Source of the DNA: Pseudomonas sp. RIT-PI-r
Lineage (GTDB): Bacteria; Pseudomonadota; Gammaproteobacteria; Pseudomonadales; Pseudomonadaceae
Assembly (NCBI RefSeq): GCF_001297015.1
Contig: NZ_LIGE01000047.1
Coordinates: forward strand, 248,001-312,000
Reading direction: 5' to 3'
DNA: 64,000 nucleotides
Notes under the pieces: model-generated
What the model saw: only the letters and a program-made list of their open reading frames with translations
What the model was told of the DNA's origin: nothing
Databases searched by the model: none
Program-made: the position numbers and the translations under genes
Shown here: in pieces, positions 1 to 8,502 of the stretch
Numbering within the stretch: the stretch's first letter is position 1
Layout: every line of letters begins with the position of its first letter

Positions 1-145
1 GGAGAAACCGACGGCCCCCGCGACCTTGCGACGCGGTAACCCAAGTCGCAACCCCATCATTAACTGTCGCCTGACGGCACTTTCGCCTGTCAGGCCAAGC
101 GGCAACCGATGCATGTTGCCGGTGCCGCGCGCCACGCCAAAAACC
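1..145. other. Intergenic region downstream of ppc
   Basis: No gene is visible. The plus strand at about 61-89 holds an imperfect inverted repeat (CTGACGGC and GCCTGTCAG around a short loop), which on the minus strand could form a weak hairpin behind ppc. There is no clear U tract. In other pseudomonads adk follows ppc, but it would lie outside this window. Confidence 0.4.
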
Positions 146-2776
146 TTAGCCGGTATTGCGCAAACCGGCGGCAATCCCCGCCACAGACACCAGCAACGCC
201 TGTTCCACCGGGCTGCCCTGCTCGACATCCTGTTGCCGCGAACGGGCCAGCAACTCGGCCTGCAATAGATGTAGCGGGTCGAGGTAAGTGTTGCGCAGAC
301 GGATGAATTCGAGGGTGTCCGGGCTATGCGCCAGCAGCTGCGACTGACCGGTCAGGCCGAGCACTACCGCGCACGCCTGCGACAATAGGTCGCGTAACTG
401 CGCGCCCAACGGCAGCAGATCCGGCTCGACCAGACGCTGATCGTAGGACAACGCAATGTCGGCGTCGGCCTTGGCCAGCACCATTTCGAGCATATCAATA
501 CGGGTGCGGAAGACCGGCCACTGCTCGCGCATCTGCCCGAGCAACTCGCCTTCGCCGCGCTCCAGCGCCTTGCTCAACGCAGATTCCCAACCGAGCCACG
601 CTGGCAACATCAAGCGCGTTTGTGTCCAGCCGAAGATCCACGGGATCGCCCGCAGGCTTTCGATGCCACCGGCACGGCGTTTGGCCGGACGACTGCCGAG
701 CGGTAAACGTCCCAGTTCCTGCTCCGGTGTGGACTGGCGGAAATACTCGACGAACTGCGGATTTTCCCGCACCACCTGACGGTAAGCACTGACACCGTCA
801 GCCGCCAATTCGTCCATCAAATGGCGCCATTCAGGGGTCGGTGGCGGTGGTGGCAGCAGCGTTGCTTCAAGCACCGCCGCCAGATACAGATTGAGGTTTT
901 GCTCGGCGATGTCCGGCAGGCCGAATTTGAATCGAATCATTTCCCCCTGCTCGGTGGTGCGGAAACGCCCCGCCACCGATCCCGGCGGCTGCGACAGAAT
1001 CGCCGCATGCGCCGGGCCACCGCCCCGTCCGACGGTGCCGCCGCGACCGTGGAACAACAGCAATTCAACTTGCTGTTCGCGACAGATCTCCACCAGGCGT
1101 TCCTGCGCACGGTATTGCGCCCAGGCCGCCGCCGTGGTGCCGGCGTCCTTGGCCGAGTCGGAGTAGCCGATCATCACTTCCTGCGGGCCTTGCAGCCGTG
1201 CGCGGTAGCCCGGCAGCAGCAACAGCCGCTCCATCACCGGCCCGGCATTGTCGAGGTCGGCGAGGGTTTCGAACAGCGGCACCACACGCATCGGCCGCAA
1301 CACGCCGGACTCTTTGAGCAGCAGTTGCACGGCGAGCACATCGGAAGCGGCGCCAGCCATGGAGATCACGTAGGAACCGAGCGATGCACCCGGTGCGGCG
1401 GCGATTTCCTTGCAGGTGTCGAGCACTTCTGCAGTGTCGGCTGATGGCTTGAAATGCGCTGGCAGCAAAGGCCGACGATTGCTCAGTTCGCGGGTCAGGA
1501 AAGTGATGCGCTGTTCTTCATCCCAATCTTCATAGCGACCGAGACCGAGGTAATCGGTGATTTCGGTCATCGCCGAGCTGTGTCGCGACGAATCCTGGCG
1601 TACATCGAGACGCACGAGGAACAAGCCGAAGGTCACCGCCCGACGCAGGCAATCGAGCAGCGGGCCGTCGGCGATCACGCCCATGCCGCATTCGTGCAGC
1701 GAGTTGAAGCACAGCTCCAGCGGATCGAGCAGATCGCGGTTGTTGTGCAGCACATCAGCCGGCGCAGGCGTTGGAGCGGTCAGCGCAGCATGTGCCCAGT
1801 TGCGCGTCGCACGCAGGCGTTCACGCAGTTGTTTGAGCACCGCGCGATACGGTTCGGCGCTGTCGCCAGCCTTGGCTTTCAACGCATCGCTGGCTTGCTG
1901 CATCGACAACTCGGCAGCCAAATGATCGACATCACGCAGGTACAAATCGGCGGCCATCCAGCGCGCCAGCAGCAACACTTCGCGGGTTACCGCAGCGGTG
2001 ACGTTGGGGTTGCCGTCACGGTCGCCGCCCATCCACGACGCGAAGCGAATCGGCGCCGCCTCCAACGGCAAGCGCAGGCCGGTCGCTTCATGCAAAGCCT
2101 TGTCGGCCTTGCGCATATGGTTGGGGATCGCTTGCCACAGCGAATGTTCGATCACCGCGAAACCCCACTTGGCTTCATCGACCGGCGTCGGGCGCGTGCG
2201 GCGGATTTCTTCGGTGTGCCAGGCTTCGGCGATCAGCCGCTGCAGGGTGTTCTGGATCTGTTCGCGTTCGGCTGTGGTCAGGTCGCGATGATCTTGCGCG
2301 GCGAGTTGCCCGGCGATGGCGTCGTACTTCTGGATCAGCGTGCGCCGCGCTACTTCGGTGGGGTGCGCGGTCAGCACCAGCTCGATTTCCAGCCGTGACA
2401 GTTGACGTGCCAGCGACTCGGCGCTGTGACCTTCGTTGCGCAAACGCGCAAGCAATTCCGGCAACACGCGGGATTCGAACGGCGCCGGCTGCGACTCTTC
2501 GCGCCGATGGATCAACTGATACTGCTCGGCGATATTCGCCAGGTTGAGAAACTGGTTGAACGCCCGCGCCACGGGGAGCAATTCGTCCTCGCTCAATTGA
2601 TTGAGGCTGGCGCTCAGTTCAGCGTCCATCGAGCCACGCCGGTCGGCCTTGGCGCCCTTGCGAATCTGCTCGATCTTGTCGAGAAACGCCTCGCCGTACT
2701 GATCTCGAATGGTGTTGCCCAACAGCTCTCCGAGCAGGTGAACGTCTTCGCGCAAGCGTGCATCAATATCGGTCAT
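146..2776 (-). CDS. ppc: Phosphoenolpyruvate carboxylase
   Basis: Carboxylates phosphoenolpyruvate to oxaloacetate in the cytosol, refilling the TCA cycle. The 876-residue protein has the usual length for bacterial enzymes. It shows the N-terminal catalytic motif around TAHPTEVARR, the active-site loop FHGRGGTVGRGGGP with GSVAGRFRTTEQGE behind it, and the conserved C-terminal RNTG. The frame is open from 2782, but the second ATG at 2776 gives the family-typical start MTDIDARLREDV, so I chose it. The gene is transcribed away from the small protein gene at 2990. Pseudomonas gene order agrees. Confidence 0.97.
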   Translation of the reverse strand: MTDIDARLREDVHLLGELLGNTIRDQYGEAFLDKIEQIRKGAKADRRGSMDAELSASLNQLSEDELLPVARAFNQFLNLANIAEQYQLIHRREESQPAPFESRVLPELLARLRNEGHSAESLARQLSRLEIELVLTAHPTEVARRTLIQKYDAIAGQLAAQDHRDLTTAEREQIQNTLQRLIAEAWHTEEIRRTRPTPVDEAKWGFAVIEHSLWQAIPNHMRKADKALHEATGLRLPLEAAPIRFASWMGGDRDGNPNVTAAVTREVLLLARWMAADLYLRDVDHLAAELSMQQASDALKAKAGDSAEPYRAVLKQLRERLRATRNWAHAALTAPTPAPADVLHNNRDLLDPLELCFNSLHECGMGVIADGPLLDCLRRAVTFGLFLVRLDVRQDSSRHSSAMTEITDYLGLGRYEDWDEEQRITFLTRELSNRRPLLPAHFKPSADTAEVLDTCKEIAAAPGASLGSYVISMAGAASDVLAVQLLLKESGVLRPMRVVPLFETLADLDNAGPVMERLLLLPGYRARLQGPQEVMIGYSDSAKDAGTTAAAWAQYRAQERLVEICREQQVELLLFHGRGGTVGRGGGPAHAAILSQPPGSVAGRFRTTEQGEMIRFKFGLPDIAEQNLNLYLAAVLEATLLPPPPPTPEWRHLMDELAADGVSAYRQVVRENPQFVEYFRQSTPEQELGRLPLGSRPAKRRAGGIESLRAIPWIFGWTQTRLMLPAWLGWESALSKALERGEGELLGQMREQWPVFRTRIDMLEMVLAKADADIALSYDQRLVEPDLLPLGAQLRDLLSQACAVVLGLTGQSQLLAHSPDTLEFIRLRNTYLDPLHLLQAELLARSRQQDVEQGSPVEQALLVSVAGIAAGLRNTG

Positions 2777-2989
2777 CAGCAATTCCCCAGCAGTAATCCG
2801 GACGGCTTAGAAACGAGTGCATGACCTAGAGAGTGCCGCTCTACGACGCTTCTTACAAGCATCCGACCAAGGGACTTTAAACCTTGTGGGTGAAAGCTAG
2901 TATCAACAGTAAGCCGTACAACGGCTTGCCGCCGGCGCTGCCGGACACTCACCCAGGCCTGCCAAGAGCAGGCGCGAAATGAGGTCATC

Positions 2990-3334
2990 ATGAAAATTCG
3001 TGAACTCGCCCAGCATTGGGAAGAAAACGCCAAGGGTCGCCTGACCGACACTGGCTACACGATTCATCTGGACGTTGAAGCCGCTGCGCGTCTGGCAGCG
3101 ATTGCCGAGATGTACCCCAAACGGCATGCCGAAGAGCTGCTCGGCGAATTGATCGGCGCAGCCCTTGAAGAGTTTGAAGCGAGCCTGCCGTATGTGAAGG
3201 GTTCGACGGTGGTGGCGACCGATGAGGAAGGTGATCCGTTGTATGAGGATGTCGGGCCTACGCCTCGTTTTCTGGCGTTGTCGCGCCGGCACTTGCATGA
3301 CCTCTCGGCTGTTGAAGGCAAGCCAAAACACTGA
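2990..3334 (+). CDS. Conserved hypothetical protein (PA3688-like)
   Basis: A 114-residue acidic, mostly helical protein with no signal peptide or membrane segment. It sits divergently next to ppc, as PA3688 does in P. aeruginosa. Homologues are often labelled as pilin-assembly or pili-tip components, but nothing in the sequence supports that. The segment GYTIHLDVEAAARLAAIAEM followed by KRHAEELLGELI resembles a short ribbon-helix-helix-like or regulatory fold; this is only an impression. An upstream GAGGTCATC next to ATG 2990 provides a plausible ribosome site. Function unknown. Confidence 0.75.
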   Translation: MKIRELAQHWEENAKGRLTDTGYTIHLDVEAAARLAAIAEMYPKRHAEELLGELIGAALEEFEASLPYVKGSTVVATDEEGDPLYEDVGPTPRFLALSRRHLHDLSAVEGKPKH

Positions 3335-3350
3335 CACAACACACATCAAA

Positions 3351-3442
3351 CTGTAGGAGTGAGCCTGCTCGCGATGGTGGTTTTTCATTCAACATTTTTG
3401 TTGTCTGATACGACGCCATCGCGAGCAGGCTCACTCCTACAG
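3351..3442. repeat. REP-type inverted pair, family A
   Basis: Two near-identical arms, beginning CTGTAGGAGTGAGCCTGCTC and its reverse complement, flank about 40 bases. This is the paired REP arrangement common between genes of P. fluorescens. The same arm recurs near 34.4, 41.5, 54.1 and 57.0 kb. Confidence 0.85.
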
Positions 3443-3581
3443 GGATTGTATTTCTGCCTTAAAATCGCCGTATTTTCGGTATTAGAAATCCCCGCGCGTA
3501 CCGCTCCATCCCGCCAAAGTTCCCGCTTTAGAGCCCTGTCCATTCGGTCAAAAAATATTTTGGCGATAGGCCATCTTTTCT

Positions 3582-3610
3582 GAACTTTTGAAAAACGCCT
3601 CCGGTCGGAA
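3582..3610 (+). promoter_or_regulatory. Candidate AlgU (sigma-22) promoter
   Basis: GAACTT at 3582-3587 is followed after 17 bases by TCGGAA at 3605-3610. This is close to the extracytoplasmic-stress consensus GAACTT-N16/17-TCtgA. It lies about 100 bases upstream of the DUF4398 lipoprotein gene, which precedes lptF. In P. aeruginosa lptF is known to depend on AlgU. The role here is inferred from the motif and position. Confidence 0.55.
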
Positions 3611-3712
3611 GCTGTAACCACGCCTGGAACGAGCGTTTCAAATAACGCACTTGGATACGACATTTTCGGCTCCTCGACCAGGATGGATTCAGATGTTTTC
3701 AGGAGATGCCCA

Positions 3713-4117
3713 ATGGAGTTGAAGACCATGAAAAACCAAACCTCGTTTACCCACCTGCGCGGTCTGAAACTGGCGGCTCTGGCCATCGGCACCAGCTTCG
3801 TACTGGCCGGTTGCGCCGGTAACCCACCGACCGAGCAATACGCCGTGACTCAATCGGCAGTGAACAGCGCGGTCAGCGCCGGCGGTACCGAATTCGCTGC
3901 CGTTGAGATGAAGCAGGCGCAGGACAAACTGAAACAAGCCGAAATCGCCATGCATGACAAGAAGTATGACGAAGCGCGCACTCTGTCCGAGCAAGCCGAG
4001 TGGGACGCTCGCGTAGCCGAACGCAAGGCTCAGGCCGCAAAAGCCGAACAGGCTGTGAAGGATTCCCAGAAAGGTGTTCAGGAACTGCGTCAGGAAAGTC
4101 AGCGCACCGTGCAGTAA
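3713..4117 (+). CDS. DUF4398-type lipoprotein upstream of lptF
   Basis: A 134-residue envelope lipoprotein. The N-terminus has a basic region, a hydrophobic stretch and the lipobox LAGC, so it is probably exported and lipidated. The mature part is alanine-, lysine- and glutamate-rich and should form a helical coiled coil (residues about 60-130), matching the DUF4398 family. The frame opens at 3683, but AGGAG at 3701-3705 lies 7 bases before ATG 3713, so I chose that start. Only 54 bases separate it from lptF, so the two are probably cotranscribed, perhaps from the AlgU-like promoter at 3582. PA3691 is the positional counterpart. Confidence 0.85.
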   Translation: MELKTMKNQTSFTHLRGLKLAALAIGTSFVLAGCAGNPPTEQYAVTQSAVNSAVSAGGTEFAAVEMKQAQDKLKQAEIAMHDKKYDEARTLSEQAEWDARVAERKAQAAKAEQAVKDSQKGVQELRQESQRTVQ

Positions 4118-4171
4118 GCGCGCATCCCGATGGCAACGCTGAAACTTTATCGATAGAAAGGACGAAAAATT

Positions 4172-4960
4172 ATGCGTAAGCAACTGATGATTCCAGCTCT
4201 TCTGGCCGCAAGTGTCGCTCTGGCTGCCTGCTCGACTCCACCTAACCCGAATCTGGAACAGGCACGCACCAACTACGCCGGCCTGCAAGCCAACCCGCAA
4301 GCGAGCAAAGTCGCGGCGCTGGAAACCAAAGACGCCAGTGATTACCTCGACAAGGCCGACAAGGCTTATCTGGACAAGCAAGACGCAGCCAAGGTCGACC
4401 AACTGGCCTACCTGACCAACCAGCGCGTGGAAGTGGCCAAGCAGACCATCGCCCTGCGCACCGCTGAAAACAATCTGAAGAACGCTGCAGCCCAACGTGC
4501 CCAGGCGCGTCTGGATGCGCGTGATCAGCAGATCAAACAGCTGCAGGACAGCCTGAACGCCAAGCAGACCGATCGCGGTACGCTGGTGACCTTCGGCGAC
4601 GTGCTGTTCGCCACCGACCGTGCCGACCTGAAATCCAGCGGTCTGGTCAACATCAACAAACTGGCGCAGTTCCTTCAGGAAAACCCGGATCGCAAAGTGA
4701 TCGTCGAGGGTTACACCGACAGCACCGGTACTGCGAGCCACAACCAGACTCTGTCTGAACGTCGCGCCAATTCCGTACGTACCGCTCTGGTGAAAATGGG
4801 CGTTGATCCCGCGCGCATCGTCGCTCAGGGTTATGGCAAGGAATACCCGGTTGCCGAGAACGGCAGCGTCTCCGGCCGTGCGATGAACCGTCGTGTGGAA
4901 GTGACCATTTCCAACGACAACCAGCCGGTTGTGCCACGTTCGGCGGTCAGCTCGAACTAA
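4172..4960 (+). CDS. lptF: OmpA-family outer-membrane lipoprotein LptF
   Basis: A 262-residue lipoprotein with signal peptide and lipobox LAAC, an N-terminal alanine-rich helical part resembling the upstream protein, and a C-terminal OmpA peptidoglycan-binding domain (about residues 135-250). That domain holds the GYTDSTG and LSERRANSVRTALV motifs typical of the fold, which binds diaminopimelate in peptidoglycan. Length and position match P. aeruginosa LptF (PA3692), a stress-induced lipoprotein. An AAAGGAC ribosome site precedes ATG 4172. A strong terminator follows. Confidence 0.9.
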   Translation: MRKQLMIPALLAASVALAACSTPPNPNLEQARTNYAGLQANPQASKVAALETKDASDYLDKADKAYLDKQDAAKVDQLAYLTNQRVEVAKQTIALRTAENNLKNAAAQRAQARLDARDQQIKQLQDSLNAKQTDRGTLVTFGDVLFATDRADLKSSGLVNINKLAQFLQENPDRKVIVEGYTDSTGTASHNQTLSERRANSVRTALVKMGVDPARIVAQGYGKEYPVAENGSVSGRAMNRRVEVTISNDNQPVVPRSAVSSN

Positions 4961-4978
4961 GCGCCCTGCTGTAACGCA

Positions 4979-5014
4979 AAAGCCCCGCCTGACTGAGTCA
5001 CGCGGGGCTTTTTT
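4979..5014 (+). terminator. Rho-independent terminator of lptF
   Basis: AAAGCCCCGC and GCGGGGCTTT arms enclose a 13-base loop and are followed by a T run. It lies 19 bases after the lptF stop codon. Confidence 0.9.
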
Positions 5015-5018
5015 AGAT

Positions 5019-5095
5019 CAAAAGATCGCAGCCTTCGGCAGCTCCTACATTGGAATGAGTTTCCTGTAGGAGCTGCCGAAGGCTGCGATCTTTTG
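5019..5095. repeat. REP-type inverted pair, family B
   Basis: The arm AAAAGATCGCAGCC(T)TCGGC and its inverted copy face each other across a short spacer. Copies of the same family occur near 12.2, 31.5, 36.0, 43.0 and 57.5 kb. Confidence 0.85.
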
Positions 5096-5098
5096 CTT

Positions 5099-5428
5099 TT
5101 AAGGCTGGAGTTTTTGCGGGGTCTCTTCACCCATGCAGCGCACGGCTTTCTTCTGCGCGTTGATCAGTACACCGGTCAAGCCTTTCTGCTCGGTATCGAA
5201 CAACACCAGCACGCCATCGATGCACTGCGCCACTTGCGGCGCCGGGTCGAGCGAGACTTTGTAGTCTTCGCCCGGCACGGTCTTGAGCATGGTGAAGTCG
5301 TTGAGCAGCAACGCATCCTCGGGTTTGGCGAAATGCAGGTAACCGTAGTACCACAACGCCCCGACGGTGCCGAGGATGCTGCAGATACCGGTGATGATCA
5401 GCGGGATGGCGTTACGTTCTTCACTCAT
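5099..5428 (-). CDS. Small membrane-anchored hypothetical protein
   Basis: A 109-residue protein with one N-terminal transmembrane segment (about residues 8-28, IPLIITGICSILGTVGAL) and a soluble remainder containing two cysteines. Its start overlaps the stop of the upstream alpha/beta hydrolase by 4 bases (ATGA), so the two are translationally coupled. PA3694 occupies the same position in P. aeruginosa. I do not recognise a function; the pairing with a lipoprotein hydrolase suggests an envelope role. Confidence 0.8.
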   Translation of the reverse strand: MSEERNAIPLIITGICSILGTVGALWYYGYLHFAKPEDALLLNDFTMLKTVPGEDYKVSLDPAPQVAQCIDGVLVLFDTEQKGLTGVLINAQKKAVRCMGEETPQKLQP

Positions 5429-6330
5429 TGCGGACTCTCATCTTCAGAATTCGGGGGTGTCGGGTAATTGGGGATTTCGCCGAGGCGGCGCAGGCCGTTG
5501 AAATGCTCGGGATCGTCCAGATAGCGCAGCATCACCTGGCGCCACACCGGATCACCGAAGGTCTGCACATGGCCGCCACGGGTCAGTTGCAGCACCCGCG
5601 GGGGCGGCGCAGCTTGATACAGGCGGATGCCGTTGGAAAGCGGCACCAGCGGATCGTCAATGCTGTGAAAGATCAGCTTCGGCACGCCGTTGAGCTGCGG
5701 CATCGAATGGATTGCGCTGTCACTGTCCGGCACCAGCCACGACAGTGGCACCTGGAACGGCCAGGTCAGCCACGAGGTGCTGAGCGCGTATTGGCCGACG
5801 CTGCGATAGCTGGCGGGTACACCATCGAGCACCAAGGCCTTGAGCTGTTTCTGCCGCTCTGGATGCTGCACCAGCCAATGCACGGCCATCGAACCGCCGA
5901 GGCTCTGACCGAGCAGAATCAGCGGCTTGCCTTTGACATCCGGCGCCTTGTCGAGCCAAGCGAACGCGGCGTCGATGTCCTGATAGATCGCCGGCAAACT
6001 CGGCTTGCCCTCGGACAGGCCATAACCGCGATAGTCCACCAACAGCACCTGATAGCCGTTTTTTGGCAACCACCAACTGCCGCCGAGATGCATCGGCAGA
6101 TTGCCGCCGTTACCGTGCAGGTGCAGCACGGTGCCTTTGACCTCGACGCCGGGTTTGGCCGGCAGCCACCAGGCGTTGAGCTTGAGGCCATCCGCCGTGA
6201 CCAGCGTAACGGTGCGGTATTCGAGCCTGGCTTTTTCCGGGGTGAACATCTGCCCCGGTTCGGGGTAGAACAACAAAGAGCTGCAACCGCTGAGGGTCAG
6301 AAGCAGGCAGATGATGCCGAGGATTCTCAT
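5425..6330 (-). CDS. Alpha/beta-hydrolase lipoprotein
   Basis: A 301-residue hydrolase of the YfhR/BEM46-like group. An N-terminal signal ends in lipobox LSGC with Cys16. The oxyanion region is HLHGNGGN and the nucleophile elbow GQSLGG carries Ser143. A later Asp in SIDDPLVP and a His in RGGHVQTF complete a likely catalytic triad. The substrate is unknown. It lies upstream of and overlaps the small membrane protein gene at 5099, and corresponds by position to PA3695. Confidence 0.88.
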   Translation of the reverse strand: MRILGIICLLLTLSGCSSLLFYPEPGQMFTPEKARLEYRTVTLVTADGLKLNAWWLPAKPGVEVKGTVLHLHGNGGNLPMHLGGSWWLPKNGYQVLLVDYRGYGLSEGKPSLPAIYQDIDAAFAWLDKAPDVKGKPLILLGQSLGGSMAVHWLVQHPERQKQLKALVLDGVPASYRSVGQYALSTSWLTWPFQVPLSWLVPDSDSAIHSMPQLNGVPKLIFHSIDDPLVPLSNGIRLYQAAPPPRVLQLTRGGHVQTFGDPVWRQVMLRYLDDPEHFNGLRRLGEIPNYPTPPNSEDESPQ

Positions 6331-6360
6331 CCGGTGAAACCTCGCAAAAATTCAGGTTCA

Positions 6361-6464
6361 GATCGTTCCCACGCTCTGCGTGGGAATGCATCCCGTGACG
6401 CTCTGCGTCACAGTGGACGCGGAGCGTCCATGGCGGCATTCCCACGCGGAGCGTGGGAACGATC
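6361..6464. repeat. Palindromic repeat, family C
   Basis: The arm GATCGTTCCCACGCTCTGCG and its inverted copy enclose further nested short palindromes (GACGCTCTGCGTC, GGACGCGGAGCGTCC). A second copy is at 8384-8494. Such multi-stem elements are common between Pseudomonas genes. Confidence 0.85.
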
Positions 6465-6477
6465 GGTCTGTAGTGGG

Positions 6478-7755
6478 CTAGAGGATGTTGGAGTAATCCG
6501 CTTCGATCCGGTCCAGGCTCAAATGATTGAGGAAATTGGAGAAACACATCCACGCCGACAACGCATTCATGTCGCGGAACTGCTCCGGCAGATACTTAGG
6601 CGGCACCACCAACCCTTCATCCACCAATTGACGCAACGTACGCATGTCTTCCAGCGTGGTCTTGCCGCAGAACAACAGCGGGATCTGCTCAAGCTTGCCC
6701 TTACGCACGGCCAACTGAATGTAGTTGTAAACCATGATAAAGCCCTTGAGGTAGGACAAGTCTTTGGTGAATGGCAGACCGTTCGGTGTCGATCCACGGA
6801 AAACACGACTGGCGTTGCCGTAGCTTTCCGCCATTTCGAAGCCCTGCTCGCGGAAGAATTCGAATATCTGCAGGAAGTCGGCGCCCTCCTCGACCATATG
6901 AATGGCGCGGGTGCGGTTGGTCAGTTTGCGCAGACGGCTTGGGTAGGAAGCAAAGGTGATGATCTCCATCAGGATCGCCAGGCCTTCCTGGGTCACCGTC
7001 GAAGATGGCGGGCCTTTGGACAGGAAGGTGCAGATTGGCTGGTTCAGACCATTGAGCGTGGTGCCGACGTGCACCAGGCCTTCGTGAACTTCCAGCGCGC
7101 GCACGTCGCGATCGTTGAACATCGCGTCGGTGCGGATCTTGATGTAATCCGCGCCCGCCGCCGCGTCAGCGACGATGCCGTCGGACTCGAACACGCGAAT
7201 GGTTTCTTCAGCTTCACCGAACACCTTGTTCAGACGGGTCTGCAGCAGATGCACCGCGTCTTTGGCGGTGAGGACTTTTGGCTCATCCTTCAGATCGCCA
7301 CGGCCATCGATGTTGTTCAAATAGTCGGACATCATCAGGCCGAGGTCAGCCAGGGTCGGGTCGCCGGCGTGGAAGGCATCGGAGGCGGCGCCGTACAGCT
7401 CCTGCGAGATCAGGCCGAAATCCTCGGTGCCGCGCGCTTCGAGCATGCGCACCACCATGCGGTATTCCTTGCACATGCGCCGCATGATCTGCCCGACCGG
7501 GTTGAACTGGCCGAGCTGGCGGGTGATGTCACGCTCGATGTTCTGGAATTCCAGTTTGACCTTGCTTGAATCGAAACTCAGTGGCCGATTGAGGTAGTAG
7601 TCGCGATCCACCGCCGGCATTTCCTTGCCTTTGGCCTTGAGGAAGCCCTTGCGGATGTTCTCGTCCCACTTGACCGCGTCGAGCACACGGATCGGTGTCT
7701 GCGCCAGCACAATGCGGTCGGACAACATGCGTATCGTCTGCTGGTAATCGTCCAC
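6478..7755 (-). CDS. DUF1704 / QEGLA-motif protein, putative metallopeptidase
   Basis: A 425-residue cytosolic protein of the DUF1704 (TIGR02421) family, often labelled a flavohemoglobin expression modulator. It contains HEGLVH at residues 224-229, a HExxxH pattern, and TQEGLA at 255-260, the motif that names the family. Related eukaryotic MATCAP proteins are zinc tyrosine carboxypeptidases with this kind of site, so a zinc peptidase activity is a reasonable inference; the substrate is unknown. There is no signal peptide. The gene lies 33 bases downstream of a lipoprotein gene on the same strand. Confidence 0.85.
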   Translation of the reverse strand: MDDYQQTIRMLSDRIVLAQTPIRVLDAVKWDENIRKGFLKAKGKEMPAVDRDYYLNRPLSFDSSKVKLEFQNIERDITRQLGQFNPVGQIMRRMCKEYRMVVRMLEARGTEDFGLISQELYGAASDAFHAGDPTLADLGLMMSDYLNNIDGRGDLKDEPKVLTAKDAVHLLQTRLNKVFGEAEETIRVFESDGIVADAAAGADYIKIRTDAMFNDRDVRALEVHEGLVHVGTTLNGLNQPICTFLSKGPPSSTVTQEGLAILMEIITFASYPSRLRKLTNRTRAIHMVEEGADFLQIFEFFREQGFEMAESYGNASRVFRGSTPNGLPFTKDLSYLKGFIMVYNYIQLAVRKGKLEQIPLLFCGKTTLEDMRTLRQLVDEGLVVPPKYLPEQFRDMNALSAWMCFSNFLNHLSLDRIEADYSNIL

Positions 7756-7788
7756 CCGAAACTCCTGTAGAAAACCTGACGTAATGAA

Positions 7789-8343
7789 TTATTGGGCGCG
7801 GGTCTGGCGCTGGTAGCGCACGGCTTCAACGAAGACATCGGAATTGGCCGGATCGTCGAGGTAAGCAAAGACCTTGTCGAGACTGCTGTCGACTTGCACA
7901 CCGTCGCCATCGTCGGTCTGGAAGGCCTGACCGTCGAGGTTTTTTTGTTTGATCGCCTGGTTGATCTGCTCAAGGTCGAGGTTATAGACCACCAGTTCGT
8001 GTTTATCGGTGAGTTCGAAACCGGCGATGGTGTAGTGGCCGCCGTACTGCGCCGGGACTTTCGCCGACAGGTACCAGCGGCTGCCGTGGCGCGAGACGGT
8101 GAACGGATAGGCTTCGCGTTCACGGGGCTTGGCCTTGAAGTACGTGACGGCCTGATAGCGATCGTTGCCCAGGCGCGTCAGCTCAAGGTTCATCGGCTCG
8201 CCCCAGGCATTGGTGCTCGACCATTTGCCGAGCAAGCCCTTGGGCGCCGGGTCAGTAGTGGCCAGCGGTTCCTTGAAGGTCACCAGACAGCCGCTGAGCA
8301 GCAGGAACGACAAGGCGATCAGCACGCCACGCCAGGCTTTCAT
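7789..8343 (-). CDS. Hypothetical lipoprotein
   Basis: A 184-residue protein with a classic lipoprotein signal (basic start, hydrophobic core, lipobox LSGC at residues 16-19). The mature part is predicted beta-rich, with WSSTNAWGEPMNLELTRLG near its start, reminiscent of small lipocalin-like domains, but I cannot assign it. It is followed after 33 bases by the DUF1704 gene, so the two probably form an operon. By position it corresponds to PA3698. Confidence 0.8.
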   Translation of the reverse strand: MKAWRGVLIALSFLLLSGCLVTFKEPLATTDPAPKGLLGKWSSTNAWGEPMNLELTRLGNDRYQAVTYFKAKPREREAYPFTVSRHGSRWYLSAKVPAQYGGHYTIAGFELTDKHELVVYNLDLEQINQAIKQKNLDGQAFQTDDGDGVQVDSSLDKVFAYLDDPANSDVFVEAVRYQRQTRAQ

Positions 8344-8383
8344 TCAATACTCCCTGTGAACATTCGCCGCCCTCATGGTGATC

Positions 8384-8494
8384 GATCGTTCCCACGCTCT
8401 GCGTGGGAATGCATCCACTGACGCTCTGCGTCATGTCGGCAAGGGACGCGGAGCGTCCCGGGCGGCATTCCCACGCAGAGCGTGAGGAACGATC
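8384..8494. repeat. Palindromic repeat, family C
   Basis: Second copy of the GATCGTTCCCACGCTCTGCG element seen at 6361. Its right arm has one extra A (GCGTGAGGAACGATC). It sits between the lipoprotein gene and the TetR gene. Confidence 0.85.
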
Positions 8495-8502
8495 AGCGCA
8501 GT

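Noticed and set aside
5428..7569. Long plus-strand frame of 713 codons
   Set aside because: It overlaps the hydrolase and DUF1704 genes on the opposite strand and has low-complexity His/Gln-rich composition typical of antisense shadows.
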